Source of the DNA: Armigeres subalbatus
Taxonomy: Eukaryota > Arthropoda > Insecta > Diptera > Culicidae
Length of the DNA stretch: 64,000 nucleotides
Reading direction: 5' to 3'
Assembly (NCBI RefSeq): GCF_024139115.2
Contig: NC_085139.1
Coordinates: forward strand, 252,002,067-252,066,066
In this document: positions 37,419 through 48,778 of the stretch, in pieces
How positions within the stretch are numbered: the first letter of the stretch is position 1
Layout of the letters: each line of letters starts with the position of its first letter
Position numbers and translations under genes: made by a program
Notes under the pieces: generated by a model
Database searches by the model: none
What the model saw: only the letters and a program-made list of their open reading frames with translations
Told to the model about the DNA's origin: nothing

Positions 37419-37422
37419 GGAA

Positions 37423-38045
37423 TATAATACGCTGGTACTTGGGGTTAGGGAGCACGTGATATTTGATGAACTTTCCAGTTTGACTGTTACTCTAGGACTA
37501 TATTTCAGATTTCAGATTTGTACAATTGAAACTTAAACTCTACACAATTATTACATTTCTACACTACAATATAATTATGGGAGGTGCGTGTATGTACATA
37601 ACAAATTCTATTTGAACCAATCACTTTCGAGTTGGCTATCCATGCGACATATGTTTTGAAAACAACATATGCCTTTTCTACTCAGGTGGCATATTGATGA
37701 CTGCTCATAACATAGAATTTATTGCAAGAAAGAATGAGAACACGTAGCTTGAATTGGATGGTAATTTGAGCTTTTGTTTAAAAGTGTCCAAAACATATTA
37801 TGGTTCAAGTAAGGAAAACATGTGCATGTAATAAATTCAAAGGAGGTCGCTACGAAAGTAGGTCTGTTAATAAATTTGACTACACATGCACTTGAGTGTA
37901 ATGTTGCTAAAAGGCAGTTGTATCCAATTGCAATTTATGACTTGTTAAATGAAATGTACATGTGAGGTCTGATCCAAACATGTTGAAGTTGTTTCAGATG
38001 AATTTCGAGATGAATAAATTAATCAACAAGATTGAGTATGCTACA
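37423..38045 (-). repeat. 3' LTR of the minus-strand gypsy element
   Basis: A direct copy of 45,096-45,717. In element orientation it starts TGTAGCATAC directly after the polypurine tract. Differences between the LTRs cluster around 37,715-37,725 and one A-run at 37,907-37,912. Confidence 0.93.
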
Positions 38046-38269
38046 CCTTCCCTCTTAAAGAGAATGATGTAACGAAGAGAAATCATTCGTATATTATACA
38101 CACCTTTACAAAAAAATTTAATTTAGATCGAATTGAATTTTAAGCTTTATAGAATATACCTAAGATTATACCTATCTCATTTTTTTTCTTCATTTTACTT
38201 AACGAATACCGATTGAATATTGGGAAAAATATATATATATTATATTTCTTATTATTTTATCAATCTATT

Positions 38270-39618
38270 TTTATGCACTACCATTGTTTTATTTGACGCC
38301 ATATCTTGAATTGTACAATTTGTTCCTGTTATGTCAATCACTTTAAATGGTCCAATATATTTTGCATCTAGTTTACTTCTATTTTCATTCGTTAAATATA
38401 CTCTATCATTTATTTGAATATGGATTGGGTTGCTAATTGGTTCATATTTATTCGTTCGGGATATTTTGTGTTTATTTAAATTCTTTTTGCGATTTCGTTA
38501 GATTTTTGTAGTTTATATTTCAATTCATAGTAGTATTCATTGATATTATATACGGGTTCTATTCCAAGTTTGTGAATTTCATTAGGTAAACTGCATTTTC
38601 TTCCAAAACTAACTCATAAGGTGTAAAACCATGGTCAGTATGAGGAGTAGTATTATATGTAAAAGAATAAAACTTCATCCAGTTATCCCAATCATCTTTC
38701 TGATCATTAATGAAAGATCTTAGATACTCGTTTAAGCATCTATGATTCCTCTCTAATGATCCAATTGTCTGTGGATGATAAGCTGTTGCAAATGTTTGTT
38801 TTATACCTAATAATTTACAAATTCGGTCAAGAACTTCATTCTTGTATTCTGTTCCTTGGTCGGATTTTAAATCAAAAATGTACCATAAATAAGTATAAAA
38901 TTTTCTACTAAAGCCTTAGCAATACCGGTTGCTTCTTTAGTCGGTATAGGAATTAAAACTATATATTTTGTAAGGTCACATTGTATGCTTATGGCATATC
39001 TGTTTCCCTTAATACTTATAGGTAAAGGTCCTACAGTATCTATAGATATAACTTCAAATGGTGAAGATGGTGTTGTGGTAATCACCATTTTTCTTTTGTG
39101 TGTCTTATTGTTTTGTTCTTTTTACACGATTCGCAGGCCCTTACGAATCTAGAAATCGAACCTTTCATATCTCTCCAGGTATACTTTTCACGAACTTTAA
39201 GGTACAAGCGATGTTGTCCTATGTGTCCTCCTGTGGGTGTATTATGATAATTTTCTAAAATTGACTGAATTTCATTTAAATCAGTAAGAAACTTTGGCGG
39301 TTGATAGATTATAATGCGCATGCTTTTTAACGCTTGATTTACTACAGTCTTGAACGAATTCAAGGGTATGTATTTGAATATATCTTCTAGTAATGATATT
39401 GCCATTTCTTTAATATTCAACAATTTTGCATTATTTTCAAGTATTGGAAGAACAAATTCAAGAATTTGACTTCCACTTTCATTTCTTTGTTTCACGTGTG
39501 CTACAATAATTTTCTTTGCTCTATTTTCCATAATAAAAGTCCATATTTTATTATCAACGTGTACACGAAGTTTCCATAATCGTTTTGTCTCAGTTGGGTT
39601 CTCAGTAACATAAGTCAA
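38270..39618 (-). pseudogene. Integrase region of the minus-strand gypsy element, frame-broken
   Basis: The segment 39,082-39,618 (178 codons) holds the HHCC zinc-binding module: His pair in HNTPTGGHIGQH and Cys pair in CESCKKNK. The core follows in 38,867-39,088 with the first catalytic Asp in SIDTVGPL. It then continues in another frame past 38,867, with the second Asp in SDQGTEY and Glu in SLERNH. Frame changes lie near 39,085 and 38,870. A GPY/F-like tail reaches about 38,270. The enzyme would insert the cDNA into host DNA. All catalytic residues are recognisable, but not in one frame. Confidence 0.85.
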
Positions 39619-39729
39619 AAGGTGATCAATCTTTTGATTACATTCTGGTAAATGTAAAGATCCGTTGTTATCATTGTGTTTTTACATTAGAATTTTGTTT
39701 ATTTCGAGTCATTGATCTAGTGTTAACTA

Positions 39730-41331
39730 CTAGAACACTGTCTCTTTTAAGTCATCAGATGAAATTATAATTCTTGATAATGCATCTGCACCAGTATTAT
39801 TTTTCCCTTTAATGTATTCTACTACATAATTGTAATCTTCTAAATCAATACGCATTCTTGTTAATTTTGAAGTAGGATTTTTCATTCCAAACAAGTAAAC
39901 AAGTGGTCTATGATCTGTTCTTACTCTGAATTGACGTCCATACAAATACGCTTTAAAATAGTTTATAGCCCAGTGTATGGCAGTTAATTCCTTAAGTATA
40001 ACAGGTTTATTCTTTTCACCTTGGGTAAATGATTTACTTGCAAATGCAATGGGTAAATCTTCATTTCCAAACTTCTGGGATAAGACTGCTCCACATCCAA
40101 CGTCTGAAGCGTCTGTTGTAAGTATAAATTCATTTGAAAAATCTGGGTATTGGAGAATTGTTGGAGATATTAGATAATTTCTCAAACTATTAAATGCTGT
40201 TTCACATTCTGAAGTCCATTTAAATTGAATATTTTTCCTTAAAAGCTTATTTAAAGGTTGTGCTATAGTCGCAAAATGCGGAACAAATTTACGATAGTAA
40301 TTACAAAATGCCACAAATCTTCGAACTTCATCTGCGTTCGTAGGTGTTGGGTAATTTATGATTACATCGAATTTAGAACTGTCAGGTAAAATACCTTTAT
40401 CAGTTATGTGATGCCCTAAATATGTTACTTCAGAGCGGAAAAATTTGCACTTCTTTACATTAAGTTTAAGATTGTATTTTCTTAAACGATTAAAAACTGT
40501 TTCTAAATTTGATAAATGGTGTTTGATTGAACAACCGATGACTACAATATCATCGATGTATACAAAAGCACATTCGGGAGATAATCCAGCCATAGCTATT
40601 GTCATCATACGCTGGAAACTATTTGGACTTACATTCAATCCAAACGGTAGTCGCGTAAACTGATAATGACCAGACTGTGTTGAAAAAGCAGTATATTTTC
40701 TGGAATCATTTTCCAAAGGAATTTGATGAAATCCAGACATCAAATCTAAAGTTGTAAAATACTTCGCTCTACCAAGTTGATCAAGAATCGTATCAATTCT
40801 TGGTAATGGGAATTTATCAACCATTATTTTTTTGTTAAGTTGTCTGAAATCAACAACTAAACGCCACTTCTTTTCTCCATTATCTGATTTTTTCGGGACC
40901 AAAAGTATGGGTGAATTGTAAGATGACACAGATGGTTCAATAATTTTATTTTGAAGCATCTTCTTCACTTGACTTTGTATTTCATCATGCTGAGCATGTA
41001 TTGTCTTGTAATTGGGTATATACGTTGGAACAGCATCGTTTAACACAATGTTCTGTGAATAAAAATTATTGGTAGTTAACTTTTCCTCTGGTAAACAGAA
41101 TATATCTGCATAATCTGTAATGAGTTTATTGAAATTTTTCTGTGAACTTTCTGGTAAATTGCAGACATCTAACTCCTTCAAAATATTCTGTACTCTCTCT
41201 GTAAAAACTTGTTTATTTTTGGAATATTTCATTATGCAATAATCCTTCAGTGGTTCTAAAATTGGATTAAATGATAAATTTGAAATATATACCGGATTAT
41301 CAGTAGTATTTATAAATTTTACATATGGCAT
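39730..41331 (-). pseudogene. Reverse transcriptase and RNase H of the minus-strand gypsy element
   Basis: A 533-codon frame. The RT fingers/palm include LLVPKKSD and WRLVVDFRQLNKK, and the catalytic box is YIDDIVVIG. RNase H follows with LTTDASDVGCGAVL, ending in TDHRPLVYLF and the GADALSR tail. RT copies the RNA genome and RNase H removes the RNA strand. This piece is internally intact. It lies in a different frame from the protease upstream (junction near 41,360) and stops at 39,730, where the linker continues in yet another frame (VVNTRSM-like). It is therefore a fragment of a broken pol. Confidence 0.92.
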
Positions 41332-41888
41332 TTCTGGCGATATGATAGTATTTCCACAAAAATTCCTGGTAGAATTTCTTGTGAATGTACCACCACATCT
41401 TCTTGAATATGCAAATTTGAAATTTTTCGAATTACTTCACTTCTGTTAGGCAGAATAAATCCATTGTTTACGTTATCCTCAATTGGAATTGAAATTTTTA
41501 TATTACCAACATTAAAATATAATAACCATGTTTCATAATCAATTATGCATTTATTATTGGTTAGAAAATCTCTTCCTAAAATGCCATCTGTCGCAATAGG
41601 AAAGTTGCTAGGCACCACATGAAAGGTATGCCGTATTGATAAACCATGTTCAAAATGTAGGTCAGTTACCGTAGTTGCTAGTGTATAAACAGTTCCACTG
41701 GTTATACCCGTTAACCTTGTTTTAACTGCTGTATCAATAATTTGTGTTGGATTAATTTTGTCAGCTTTAAAGAGCGATACGTCAGCTCCACAATCGATTA
41801 TAAAAGTACACTTGCGATTTGCCATGTGAACCTCAGCTGTTATGAAATTTGATGCGTTTAAATTAATGGTAAAGACGGTCATTTGCAT
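41319..41888 (-). pseudogene. Retropepsin (protease) region of the minus-strand gypsy element
   Basis: A 189-codon frame with an aspartic protease signature FIIDCGADVSLF (the usual D-S/T-G appears as D-C-G) and a C-terminal ILGRDFL. It would cleave Gag-Pol. The frame stays open a little upstream of the first ATG and overlaps the end of gag, as in gypsy-group elements that use ribosomal frameshifting. At its 3' end it overlaps the RT frame by 13 bases in a different frame. The sequence in the overlap suggests a single-base lesion near 41,360 rather than a programmed shift. Confidence 0.85.
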
Positions 41889-41899
41889 TTTATTCCTAT

Positions 41900-43592
41900 T
41901 TGTATTTACATTCGCCGGTCTAAAAAATGTTGTTGCGTTTGTTGGGGTTGCTGGTTTTGCACAACTTGCGCATACGTTTGGGTGGCTTGGCTCGGATGAA
42001 TAGAACGATTTACCGATTGGTTAGCTGTTTGCATTTCGAATGTATTGTCTTGATAAGTTGTAACATTTCCAACTTGTGGGTTTAAATTAGAGAAATAAAC
42101 ACGAGAGAATCTGTTGCTGTTATGGTTTCCAAAATTCTGAAAACGATTGTAACCAACATCTCTATTTCGGAAATGGATATTTCTATTTCTTTGATTTGGA
42201 GTGGGATTAAAACTTCTGTTTGGTTGTCTATTATTGAAAGTTCTGGAAAACCGTGTTCGATCATACGATTGATTTCGGTTAGAATATGCATCTCGCGAGA
42301 AATTCGGTCTAAAATTTCTTGGAATGGTATCAAATTTACGAGTTTGTATATTTTGGTTTGCAGAATTGCAGAAGTTTGAGTTGCATCAGGAACATTCTCA
42401 ATCAAGACATTGATTGCATCCTTCAGGGTGTCAAATTTCCCTATTTTCAGCATCATTTTGTTTCGCTGCTATAAGATTCCCTTGCCATGGTCTGTATGGC
42501 AAGTTTAATAGCCATTTTCTTTGCTACGTCAGCAGGAATTTCTTCTCTGATATAAGCTCCAGTCAGCTTGTCAGAAAGAAATTCTATTTGTTTTGTAAAG
42601 TTCTGTAGGTCATCGATATTTTTGAGTTTCAAATTTTCAGACTTGATTGCGCTAAATCTGAATTACTTTTATCAGAACATTCTGATTTAATTTTATCGAT
42701 TATCTCATCGAATTCCAGTGGTACGGCCACGAAGAGGTTTCGCGCCTTGCCACTTAATTTAGTTAATATTATTTTAATTGCAGCCTCCTTTTGTCCAGCT
42801 GGTATAATTGTTTTGACCAATGCTACCGCATCAGTAAAAGATTTTACTCCTCGACGTTCCCATTGTATGATGGAATTAGCGTCGCTAGCTCGGAAGCTGT
42901 TTTTATATCCATAGCCATGTTTAGTATACGATTATGTTTCACTCTGGAGTACCAAATAATTATTTTAGCAATAGTTTTTACCCTAATTTTAACTTTAGGT
43001 TGCTTTAAACCTTCTAATGAAAATTTATTTTGCTCGTCTTCCTGAATTGTTTCTGTCTGACCATCATTCAAAATTACTTCACTAGTATCCAGTAATGTAA
43101 TGCATTGATTGTATCTCAATTTTACCGCAGAATAAGTTTCAACTTCTGAATTCCACTCTTTTGCACTAATTCTATGTTCATAACTTTTCAGGATTTTTCT
43201 ATAACGTTCAATATTTTGATTCAAATTTTCCTTTTATTCAAAATATTCTCCAATGATCTTGCTCTGTATTTACTTTTCTGCAAATTTAAATGCTCTTTAG
43301 AAATTAATTGCTCAATTTCGCGCAATTGATTCATTGATTGTTAAGATCTCAATTAAGTTGATATGCTTATTCTAATTTTACTAATTCCTTCCAAGTTCTA
43401 GGGTATTTTAGATTCCTTAGTAAATTCTGGTTGCCATTTTTCACTCATATATGAAATTTCAGCAAATAATTCCTTATCAAATGTACCATTTATCCTTAAT
43501 TCATTGTTTTTCCTATCAACTTCCAAGGCGCGCACATAATCAACATTGTGCCAATTATTTAGCTCTGCCACAACTCTGGCGGATCCGTTCAT
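41900..43592 (-). pseudogene. gag region of the minus-strand gypsy element, fragmented
   Basis: Pieces at 43,398-43,592 (64 codons), 42,844-43,224 (126), 42,629-42,820 (63; capsid-like ALVKTIIPAGQKEAAIK, LSGKARNLF) and an Asn/Arg/Gln-rich C-terminus at about 41,900-42,200 (HFRNRDVGYNRF) lie in several frames. No CCHC zinc knuckle is seen; the basic Arg/Asn-rich tail probably serves RNA binding, as in gypsy-type Gag. Gag forms the particle core. The identification rests on position and this composition. Confidence 0.7.
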
Positions 43593-45085
43593 TTTGTTTC
43601 CATTTTGCGATTTAATTTAATTTACAAGGCTCAGAAATTTTGATAACATAAGAAAAATCAATCATAATAGATATTCCTCAATAATCTAACACTTCAATAA
43701 GAATAGATATACCACAAATATGAATATCATGTAATTAAAATCCATCAGCTAACTTACATTATTTAACGCTTGTGCTCCTTGTTGCAATCATAAGCTGTTA
43801 CGTTCCTCCGTCACCTTTCTTCTCTTCCTTCAGAAAACCCGCCTGCCGACTCCCGCCGACAGTGGTTTCGCCTGCAGTTGAATGTTTATTTTAGTTGTTC
43901 ACTTCGCACCAAAGGCAGAAATATGCATTTTTTTCACTTGTATCGTCACTCTGTAGGTCACTTCATCATCAATTAGTGTTTGTTTTGATTCTTCTTTCGC
44001 CAATGCATGTACAAAGGTTACGCACAGTTATTTAGTAGGAGCCATGTGTAAAAAGCAGTTATTTTTTTTTTTTTGTGTCCATGCACTGCACCGTCGCATC
44101 TCACTGTTAAGGGTCTGTTCACAAATTACGTAACGCAAAAATCCAACTTTTTGACCCCCTCCCTCCCCCTCGTAACAAAACGTAACATTTTTGGTACCCC
44201 CTCCCTCCCCCATATAACGCATAACTGTGAAAATTTTGAAGGCAGATTTTTTTCCTTCTCTGAAGCATTTGGGTTTTGGTACTTTTTAACACTGTTAGAA
44301 TAGGGACGGCACATGATCAAAAATCAAGGATTATCAAGAATGCAACTAGTAGAAACGGAAAGGGAATTTGCGATCATAATCATTTACATAGTTTTGCGGA
44401 ACTGTGGTGTCGAGAAATACAATATTCGTTTGGTATTTTTGCGCATATCACTATGTCAGCATGCTTGATTTCGATAATGACTAATATACCAAAACGATAA
44501 ATAGCAATTGCTTCAATCAGCGATTAAAAAAATACATTCAAATAAACTTTTATTCGTGATATGCGTAACATTTGGTAGTACCCACCCCCTCCCCCACCTT
44601 TTAGTGTAACAAAGTATAACGCAAGTTGGACCTCCCCCCTCTCCCCAGAAGCGTTACGTAATTTGTGAACAGACCCTAATTGTTTTTGTTTATTGAGAAC
44701 TGTGTCAACTGGGGCGCAATAATTTTCACTCCGCGCTCTATACTGTTTGCGCAAGTACAGCCTTTTTGGCGGCTTTTACCATCATTTTCTTAGCCAACTT
44801 CACCACATTTTAATTATTATCCAAAGAGTTTGGATAATTAATAAGCACAAAATAATATTCAACTTCGCACTATGGTCTTCGTGGAAGCCTGTATGAACTT
44901 CCTGATTTTCAACTATGGTGACTGTTTGATCGCCGATAGTTTTAGCACTTTCTTCTTTAGATGCTCCTTTGCCCATTTTATTTGCATCTCATTTACTGCA
45001 TTTTAAGAAAATGTTTTCACTAATGCACTTAGCGCTTTTTACTATCACTGTTTTTAAAGTCCGAACATTGCACGTCCGAAAGTCA
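43593..45085 (-). other. 5' leader of the minus-strand gypsy element
   Basis: About 1.5 kb of non-coding leader lies between primer site and gag, enlarged by the MITE at 44,108-44,678. No upstream gene is seen. Confidence 0.7.
44108..44678. mobile_element. TA-flanked MITE with AGGGTCTGTTCAC termini, nested in the LTR element
   Basis: Inverted ends AGGGTCTGTTCACAAATTACGTAACGC and their reverse complement are flanked by TA. C-rich tracts (CCCCCTCCCTCCCCC and ACCCCCTCCCCC) lie near both ends. It is the same family as 14,434-14,806. The internal region is longer (571 bp overall) and AT-rich. It lies in the leader of the gypsy element, so it inserted later than that element or travelled with it. 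Confidence 0.85.
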
Positions 45086-45095
45086 CTCGTCGCCA
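45086..45095 (-). promoter_or_regulatory. Primer-binding site, tRNA-Ser type
   Basis: On minus it reads TGGCGACGAG immediately after the 5' LTR. This complements the CCA-tailed 3' end of the insect tRNA-Ser(GCT) as I remember it. The same tRNA is inferred for the element at 54,051. Confidence 0.75.
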
Positions 45096-45717
45096 TATAA
45101 TACGCTGGTACTTGGGGTTAGGGAGCACGTGATATTTGATGAACTTTCCAGTTTGACTGTTACTCTAGGACTATATTTCAGATTTCAGATTTGTACAATT
45201 GAAACTTAAACTCTACACAATTATTACATTTCTACACTACAATATAATTATGGGAGGTGCGTGTATGTACATAACAAATTCTATTTGAACCAATCACTTT
45301 CGAGTTGGCTATCCATGCGACATATGTTTTGAAAACAACATATGCCTTTTCTACTCGGGTGGCATATTGATGACTGCTCATAACATAGAATGTATGTCAA
45401 GAAAGAATGAGAACACGTAGCTTGAATTGGATGGTAATTTGAGCTTTTGTTTAAAAGTGTCCAAAACATATTATGGTTCAAGTAAGGAAAACATGTGCAT
45501 GTAATAAATTCAAAGGAGGTCGCTACGAAAGTAGGTCTGTTAATAAATTTGACTACACATGCACTTGAGTGTAATGTTGCTAAAGGCAGTTGTATCCAAT
45601 TGCAATTTATGACTTGTTAAATGAAATGTACATGTGAGGTCTGATCCAAACATGTTGAAGTTGTTTCAGATGAATTTCGAGATGAATAAATTAATCAACA
45701 AGATTGAGTATGCTACA
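45096..45717 (-). repeat. 5' LTR of the minus-strand gypsy element
   Basis: In element orientation it runs from 45,717 (TGTAGCATAC) to 45,096. It carries the element promoter by family knowledge; I did not identify a convincing core promoter motif. Confidence 0.93.
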
Positions 45718-45764
45718 GGAATGATTCATATCATGTATAAATGCCACAAGACCGAACAAACCAT

Positions 45765-45900
45765 TAGGCCGAAACCTATCTGGCCGAATAGGACATTTGA
45801 CCGAATAGGACATTTGGCCGAACAGATCTTTTGGCTGAGTAGGTCATTTGACCGAACATTTCATTTTACCAAGCAGGACATTTGGCCGAATAGGTCATTT
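45765..45900 (+). repeat. GGACATTTGGCCGAATA minisatellite
   Basis: Units such as GGCCGAATAGGACATTTGACC repeat about seven times with an irregular ~18-20 bp period. Related single units occur at 7,650-7,675. Confidence 0.75.
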
Positions 45901-46047
45901 GAAAAGTGAGAAATGAGGTGTGAAAAGTGAGACGTCTCACTTATCATTTCAAACTAATTATTTTTCACAGTGAGAAGTGGGAAATAAGTAGTGAGAAGTG
46001 AGACGTCTCACTTTGCACACCTCATTTCTCACTTTTCAAATGACCTA
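45891..46047. repeat. Inverted repeat with 52-bp arms (AAGTGAGA/TCTCACTT)
   Basis: The arm 45,891-45,942 is matched by the reverse complement at 45,996-46,047 with about one mismatch. The axis of each arm's end is GTGAGACGTCTCAC, itself a palindrome. The 53-bp loop holds more AGTGAGAAGTG units. It is continuous with the GGCCGAA minisatellite. Confidence 0.85.
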
Positions 46048-46515
46048 TTCGGCGTAACAACTTTCGGTCTAGTGGCCAAATGTCCCATCCCCCGCACCTG
46101 TGGATTTCCTGAAGAAAACCGGAAGACAGCGCCTGTCGAATATATAGTTCTGATACTTTTAGCAGACAAAGAGACGCATTTATGTCCTGAGGTCAGTTGA
46201 TTCACCTTTGGCCGCCGTCAAACTTCGCGTTACTATCGTATATAATAGGTCGACTTTGATACCGGTGCTGTTGAAACCATCGACCTTCACGAAACTATGC
46301 CCCCTGAAACTAGGCGCTGCTCAGCCCTGTTCTAAGCGAGACGTCAACTTGGGGCCACCTTACGGAACCAAAGCTTTCATGTTCTTGAAGCAGCTGCAGA
46401 ATCGTCGATTCGAAGTCGTTATATACCTAACGTCATTATCACATGTAACGACTCGTGATCGATAACATCCTTGGAACGAGTATTCCAAGATATTTGAATA
46501 TAGAAATATGGTTTC
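46048..46515. other. Unassigned sequence
   Basis: No gene recognised. GC-balanced, with short opposite-strand open frames lacking domains. Confidence 0.3.
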
Positions 46516-46517
46516 AC

Positions 46518-46765
46518 TTAGGGAGGAAATAGTTTCAAAATAATAGAAAATCTGTTCAATGTTCCCCGGATTACGGTACCCGTAATTGGGTAAATTGCGC
46601 GGGATTCTCGTTCTCCTGTTCCTTGCCATTGGACCTCCTGAAGTGCTGCAAGCTCCACCTTCACCTTTTGCAGCTCTCGAGCAAGGAGGGCAACTCGTGC
46701 ATGTTCCAATAGGGTACTAACGTTCCAAGTACCGAGTTTCCAAACAGTTTCCGTTAAACTTTGGC
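46518..46765 (-). pseudogene. RTE-like non-LTR endonuclease fragment (N-terminal part)
   Basis: On minus, the peptide begins LGTWNVSTL and runs through LLARELQKVKVELAALQEVQW. This is the classic start of the apurinic-type endonuclease of RTE-like retrotransposons, including the metal-binding Asn (GTWN) and Glu (LQEV). It breaks off after GTGERESRA. No RT follows. It belongs to the same broad group as the element at 61,690-64,000, whose N-terminal endonuclease lies outside the window. Confidence 0.75.
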
Positions 46766-46769
46766 GTGC

Positions 46770-47440
46770 CCTTTGCCGATTATGAAATGCAGCCGCAACA
46801 AGCCGCAGACAATGTTGTTCCGTAAGACGATGTCCATCATAGAGTTTGGCCGATCCAACCTCACCATTCTGATTTCAGCGAAATAGTTGCACTCACATCG
46901 GATTTCAGATAGGCTTCGGCGATGCAGGCTACACCTATTTCCTTGTCGTCCAGGGAGCCGCTGACCTCGATTATTTTACTCTTGGCCGAGCAAGCTTTCC
47001 AGTTGATCAGACCCACCTATACCTTCAATGAACGTGAACAAACTGTTTTTTTTTATAATAACTTCTTGATACATACCCAAATCGTGAGGGAATCATGTGC
47101 AAATGAAAAGCAGGTACTGAATACAGTTGTGAAATGCATAAAAACATTAAAAATATCAATAATATCAGATTTATGAGCATTCCACGGTCTGTAAAATCAA
47201 CGCGACGGTGAACATGAACGTGCTTTTTAATTATTTGGTCATATTATTTTCTATTTTTTTTTTTTTTGAAAATTTTAATGGTGTAGTTTTATTTGTTTCA
47301 TTCTTAATTCTTATCAGATACGAATATTACCAATGAGTTAAGTTTAAAATACAATTCAGTAGAGACTGTTCATAAATCGATTTTTATGATGATTTTTCCA
47401 TTTTGTCCAGTTTTGTAATTATTGGTTCCTGTATGATTTT
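46770..47440. other. Unassigned, AT-rich at its right
   Basis: 46,770-46,990 may be a further minus-strand remnant of the endonuclease element's 5' part, but no motif proves it. The rest is AT-rich with T-runs (47,250-47,268). Confidence 0.3.
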
Positions 47441-47669
47441 TCATAGGGGCGTAACTGTATAGATCGATTTCTCTACGTCGATGTTTTCTTTTTATTATTG
47501 TACCGAATCGCGCCAGTTTATTGTTGATTTATTGGTTTGGTGTGATAAATGATGATTGTATCTTGCACCAGAATGAATATTCACGGTTGTAGCTTTTGAA
47601 ACAATTGAGTTATTAACAAATTACAAAATCGATTAAGAGAAATCGATCAATACAGTTACGCCCCTATGA
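47441..47669. mobile_element. TA-flanked MITE with GGGGCGTAACTGTAT termini
   Basis: Inverted termini TAGGGGCGTAACTGTATAGATCG... (left) and the reverse complement of ...CAATACAGTTACGCCCCTA (right) match over ~33 bp with two mismatches. TA lies at each end. No coding capacity. GGGCGTAAC also occurs in the palindrome at 922-1,071, but the ends differ. Confidence 0.8.
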
Positions 47670-47756
47670 TACTAAGCGCGAGTTATGAATAATTTGGAAG
47701 GGACAGGGCTAATGGCCTAACTTACACAAGAAGCTGCTCTCAGCTGCTCAGAAATT

Positions 47757-47882
47757 GCTGGAGAGTTTCCGAGTCGATTGATATATAAATCATCAATATC
47801 CATTGAAAGATAAAGGCGCTAGTAACGTTCATACCGCTCTCGATTTCCAAAAAATTAAATAACATCCAGTATAGTAAAGAAA
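47757..47882 (+). repeat. Dispersed repeat, uninterrupted copy
   Basis: It aligns with both flanks of the MITE at 14,434-14,806: GGAGAGTTTCCGAGTCGATT, ATAAAGGCGCTAGTAACGTTCA, TACCGCTCTCGATTTCCAAA, CAGTATAGTAAAGAAA. It serves as a near-empty-site comparison for that insertion. Confidence 0.7.
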
Positions 47883-47946
47883 ACCGTAAAAAATTCTAAA
47901 TTCTGAACAATTGAAAAAAAACAAAAATAGTCAAGGTACCCTGCCC

Positions 47947-48370
47947 AAGGGCTGGTTTACAGTTCGGGAAACGTGTCACGGGAGTTGGCCGCCATGTATT
48001 TTATAAGAAGCGGGATTTGAGGATTTGACCACGACAAACAAAATTCCAGCCCCTTTGTAAATACGAACTGTAAACCAGCCTTAAAGGTAGCCTCACACCT
48101 CAGGAAATCGGTCTGCGGATTTTTTTCCCCATGTATTTTTACATATACGATATTTTCGGGATTTGGGCACGAAAAAGCAAAATCCGGCCGAAAATTTTCC
48201 CGAGGTGTGTTCAGTTCGGAAAACGTGTCACGGGATTTGGTCCCCCATGTATTTTAAAAGGGGCCGGAATTTCGTTTTCCGTGCCCAAAACCCTTAAATC
48301 CCGCTCTTTAAAAATGCATGGGGGACCTAATTCCGTGAAACGTTTTGCGAACTGTAAACCAGTCTTAAAG
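47947..48370. mobile_element. Cluster of MITEs with GGCTGGTTTACAGTTCG termini, one nested
   Basis: Copy A (47,947-48,083) runs from AAGGGCTGGTTTACAGTTCG to CGAACTGTAAACCAGCCTT. Copy B ends at CGAACTGTAAACCAGTCTT (about 48,348-48,366), but its left terminus is cut at CAGTTCGGAAAACGTGTCAC (about 48,211). Between them, CACACCTCAGGAAA...TTTTCCCGAGGTGTG (about 48,093-48,210) is a separate foldback with ~15-bp ends. The inner region shares ACGTGTCACGGGA and CATGTATTTTA with both copies. Confidence 0.7.
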
Positions 48371-48778
48371 CCGGTCTGGGCATTAGAGAGATAAGAAAAA
48401 TAATTTCCTGAAAAAAGTCAAAAAACAAATGCGAAAAGAGCAATGGGTGGGATTATTGATTTCAAAACCCTTTTCATGCATTTTTAAGTGAAGGAAAGTC
48501 TGCGGATAAGAATAACAAGAATCTTGAAAAGGAGAGAACATTATAAAAAAATAGTATGAATTATTCCAATGAATAGAGTTGACGCCTGTGAATAAAAGTC
48601 AAATCTAATCAATTCAAAGTCTTTTTTCGACATTATTTAAATTATTTAAATGACGCACAAAAAATGCCTCACATCTCGGGAATCTTGTGAATTGATTTTG
48701 TTCCCATGTGCTTTCAAAAAGACGGGACTTATGCAATTTCGTCAGGCGAAGTAAAACAAATTCTGGCCAATTTATAGG
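48371..48778. other. Unassigned AT-rich sequence
   Basis: No gene. CCTCACATCTCGGGAATC near 48,668 resembles the end of the nested foldback at 48,093-48,210. Confidence 0.3.

Larger units (their letters stand above)
37423..45717 (-). mobile_element. Ty3/gypsy LTR retrotransposon, full length but degraded
   Basis: LTRs at 37,423-38,045 and 45,096-45,717 (~622 bp) begin TGTAGCATAC and end TATTATA in element orientation. They differ by only a few substitutions plus a 1-base indel. GGAA flanks both outer ends (37,419-37,422 and 45,718-45,721). The primer site (TGGCGACGAG on minus, 45,086-45,095) fits the 3' end of insect tRNA-Ser. A polypurine tract (AAGAGGGAAGG on minus, 38,046-38,056) abuts the 3' LTR. 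Domain order is gag, protease, RT, RNase H, integrase. Several frameshifts in pol argue that it cannot move by itself. No envelope gene is seen. Confidence 0.93.

Noticed and set aside
41319..41331. Programmed frameshift between protease and RT
   Set aside because: Protease and RT normally share a frame in this group, and the overlap region reads as a single-base lesion. Sibling copies would decide.
37423..45717. Envelope gene that would make the element an endogenous retrovirus
   Set aside because: Only ~0.2 kb lies between the integrase tail and the 3' LTR, and no membrane protein frame is present.
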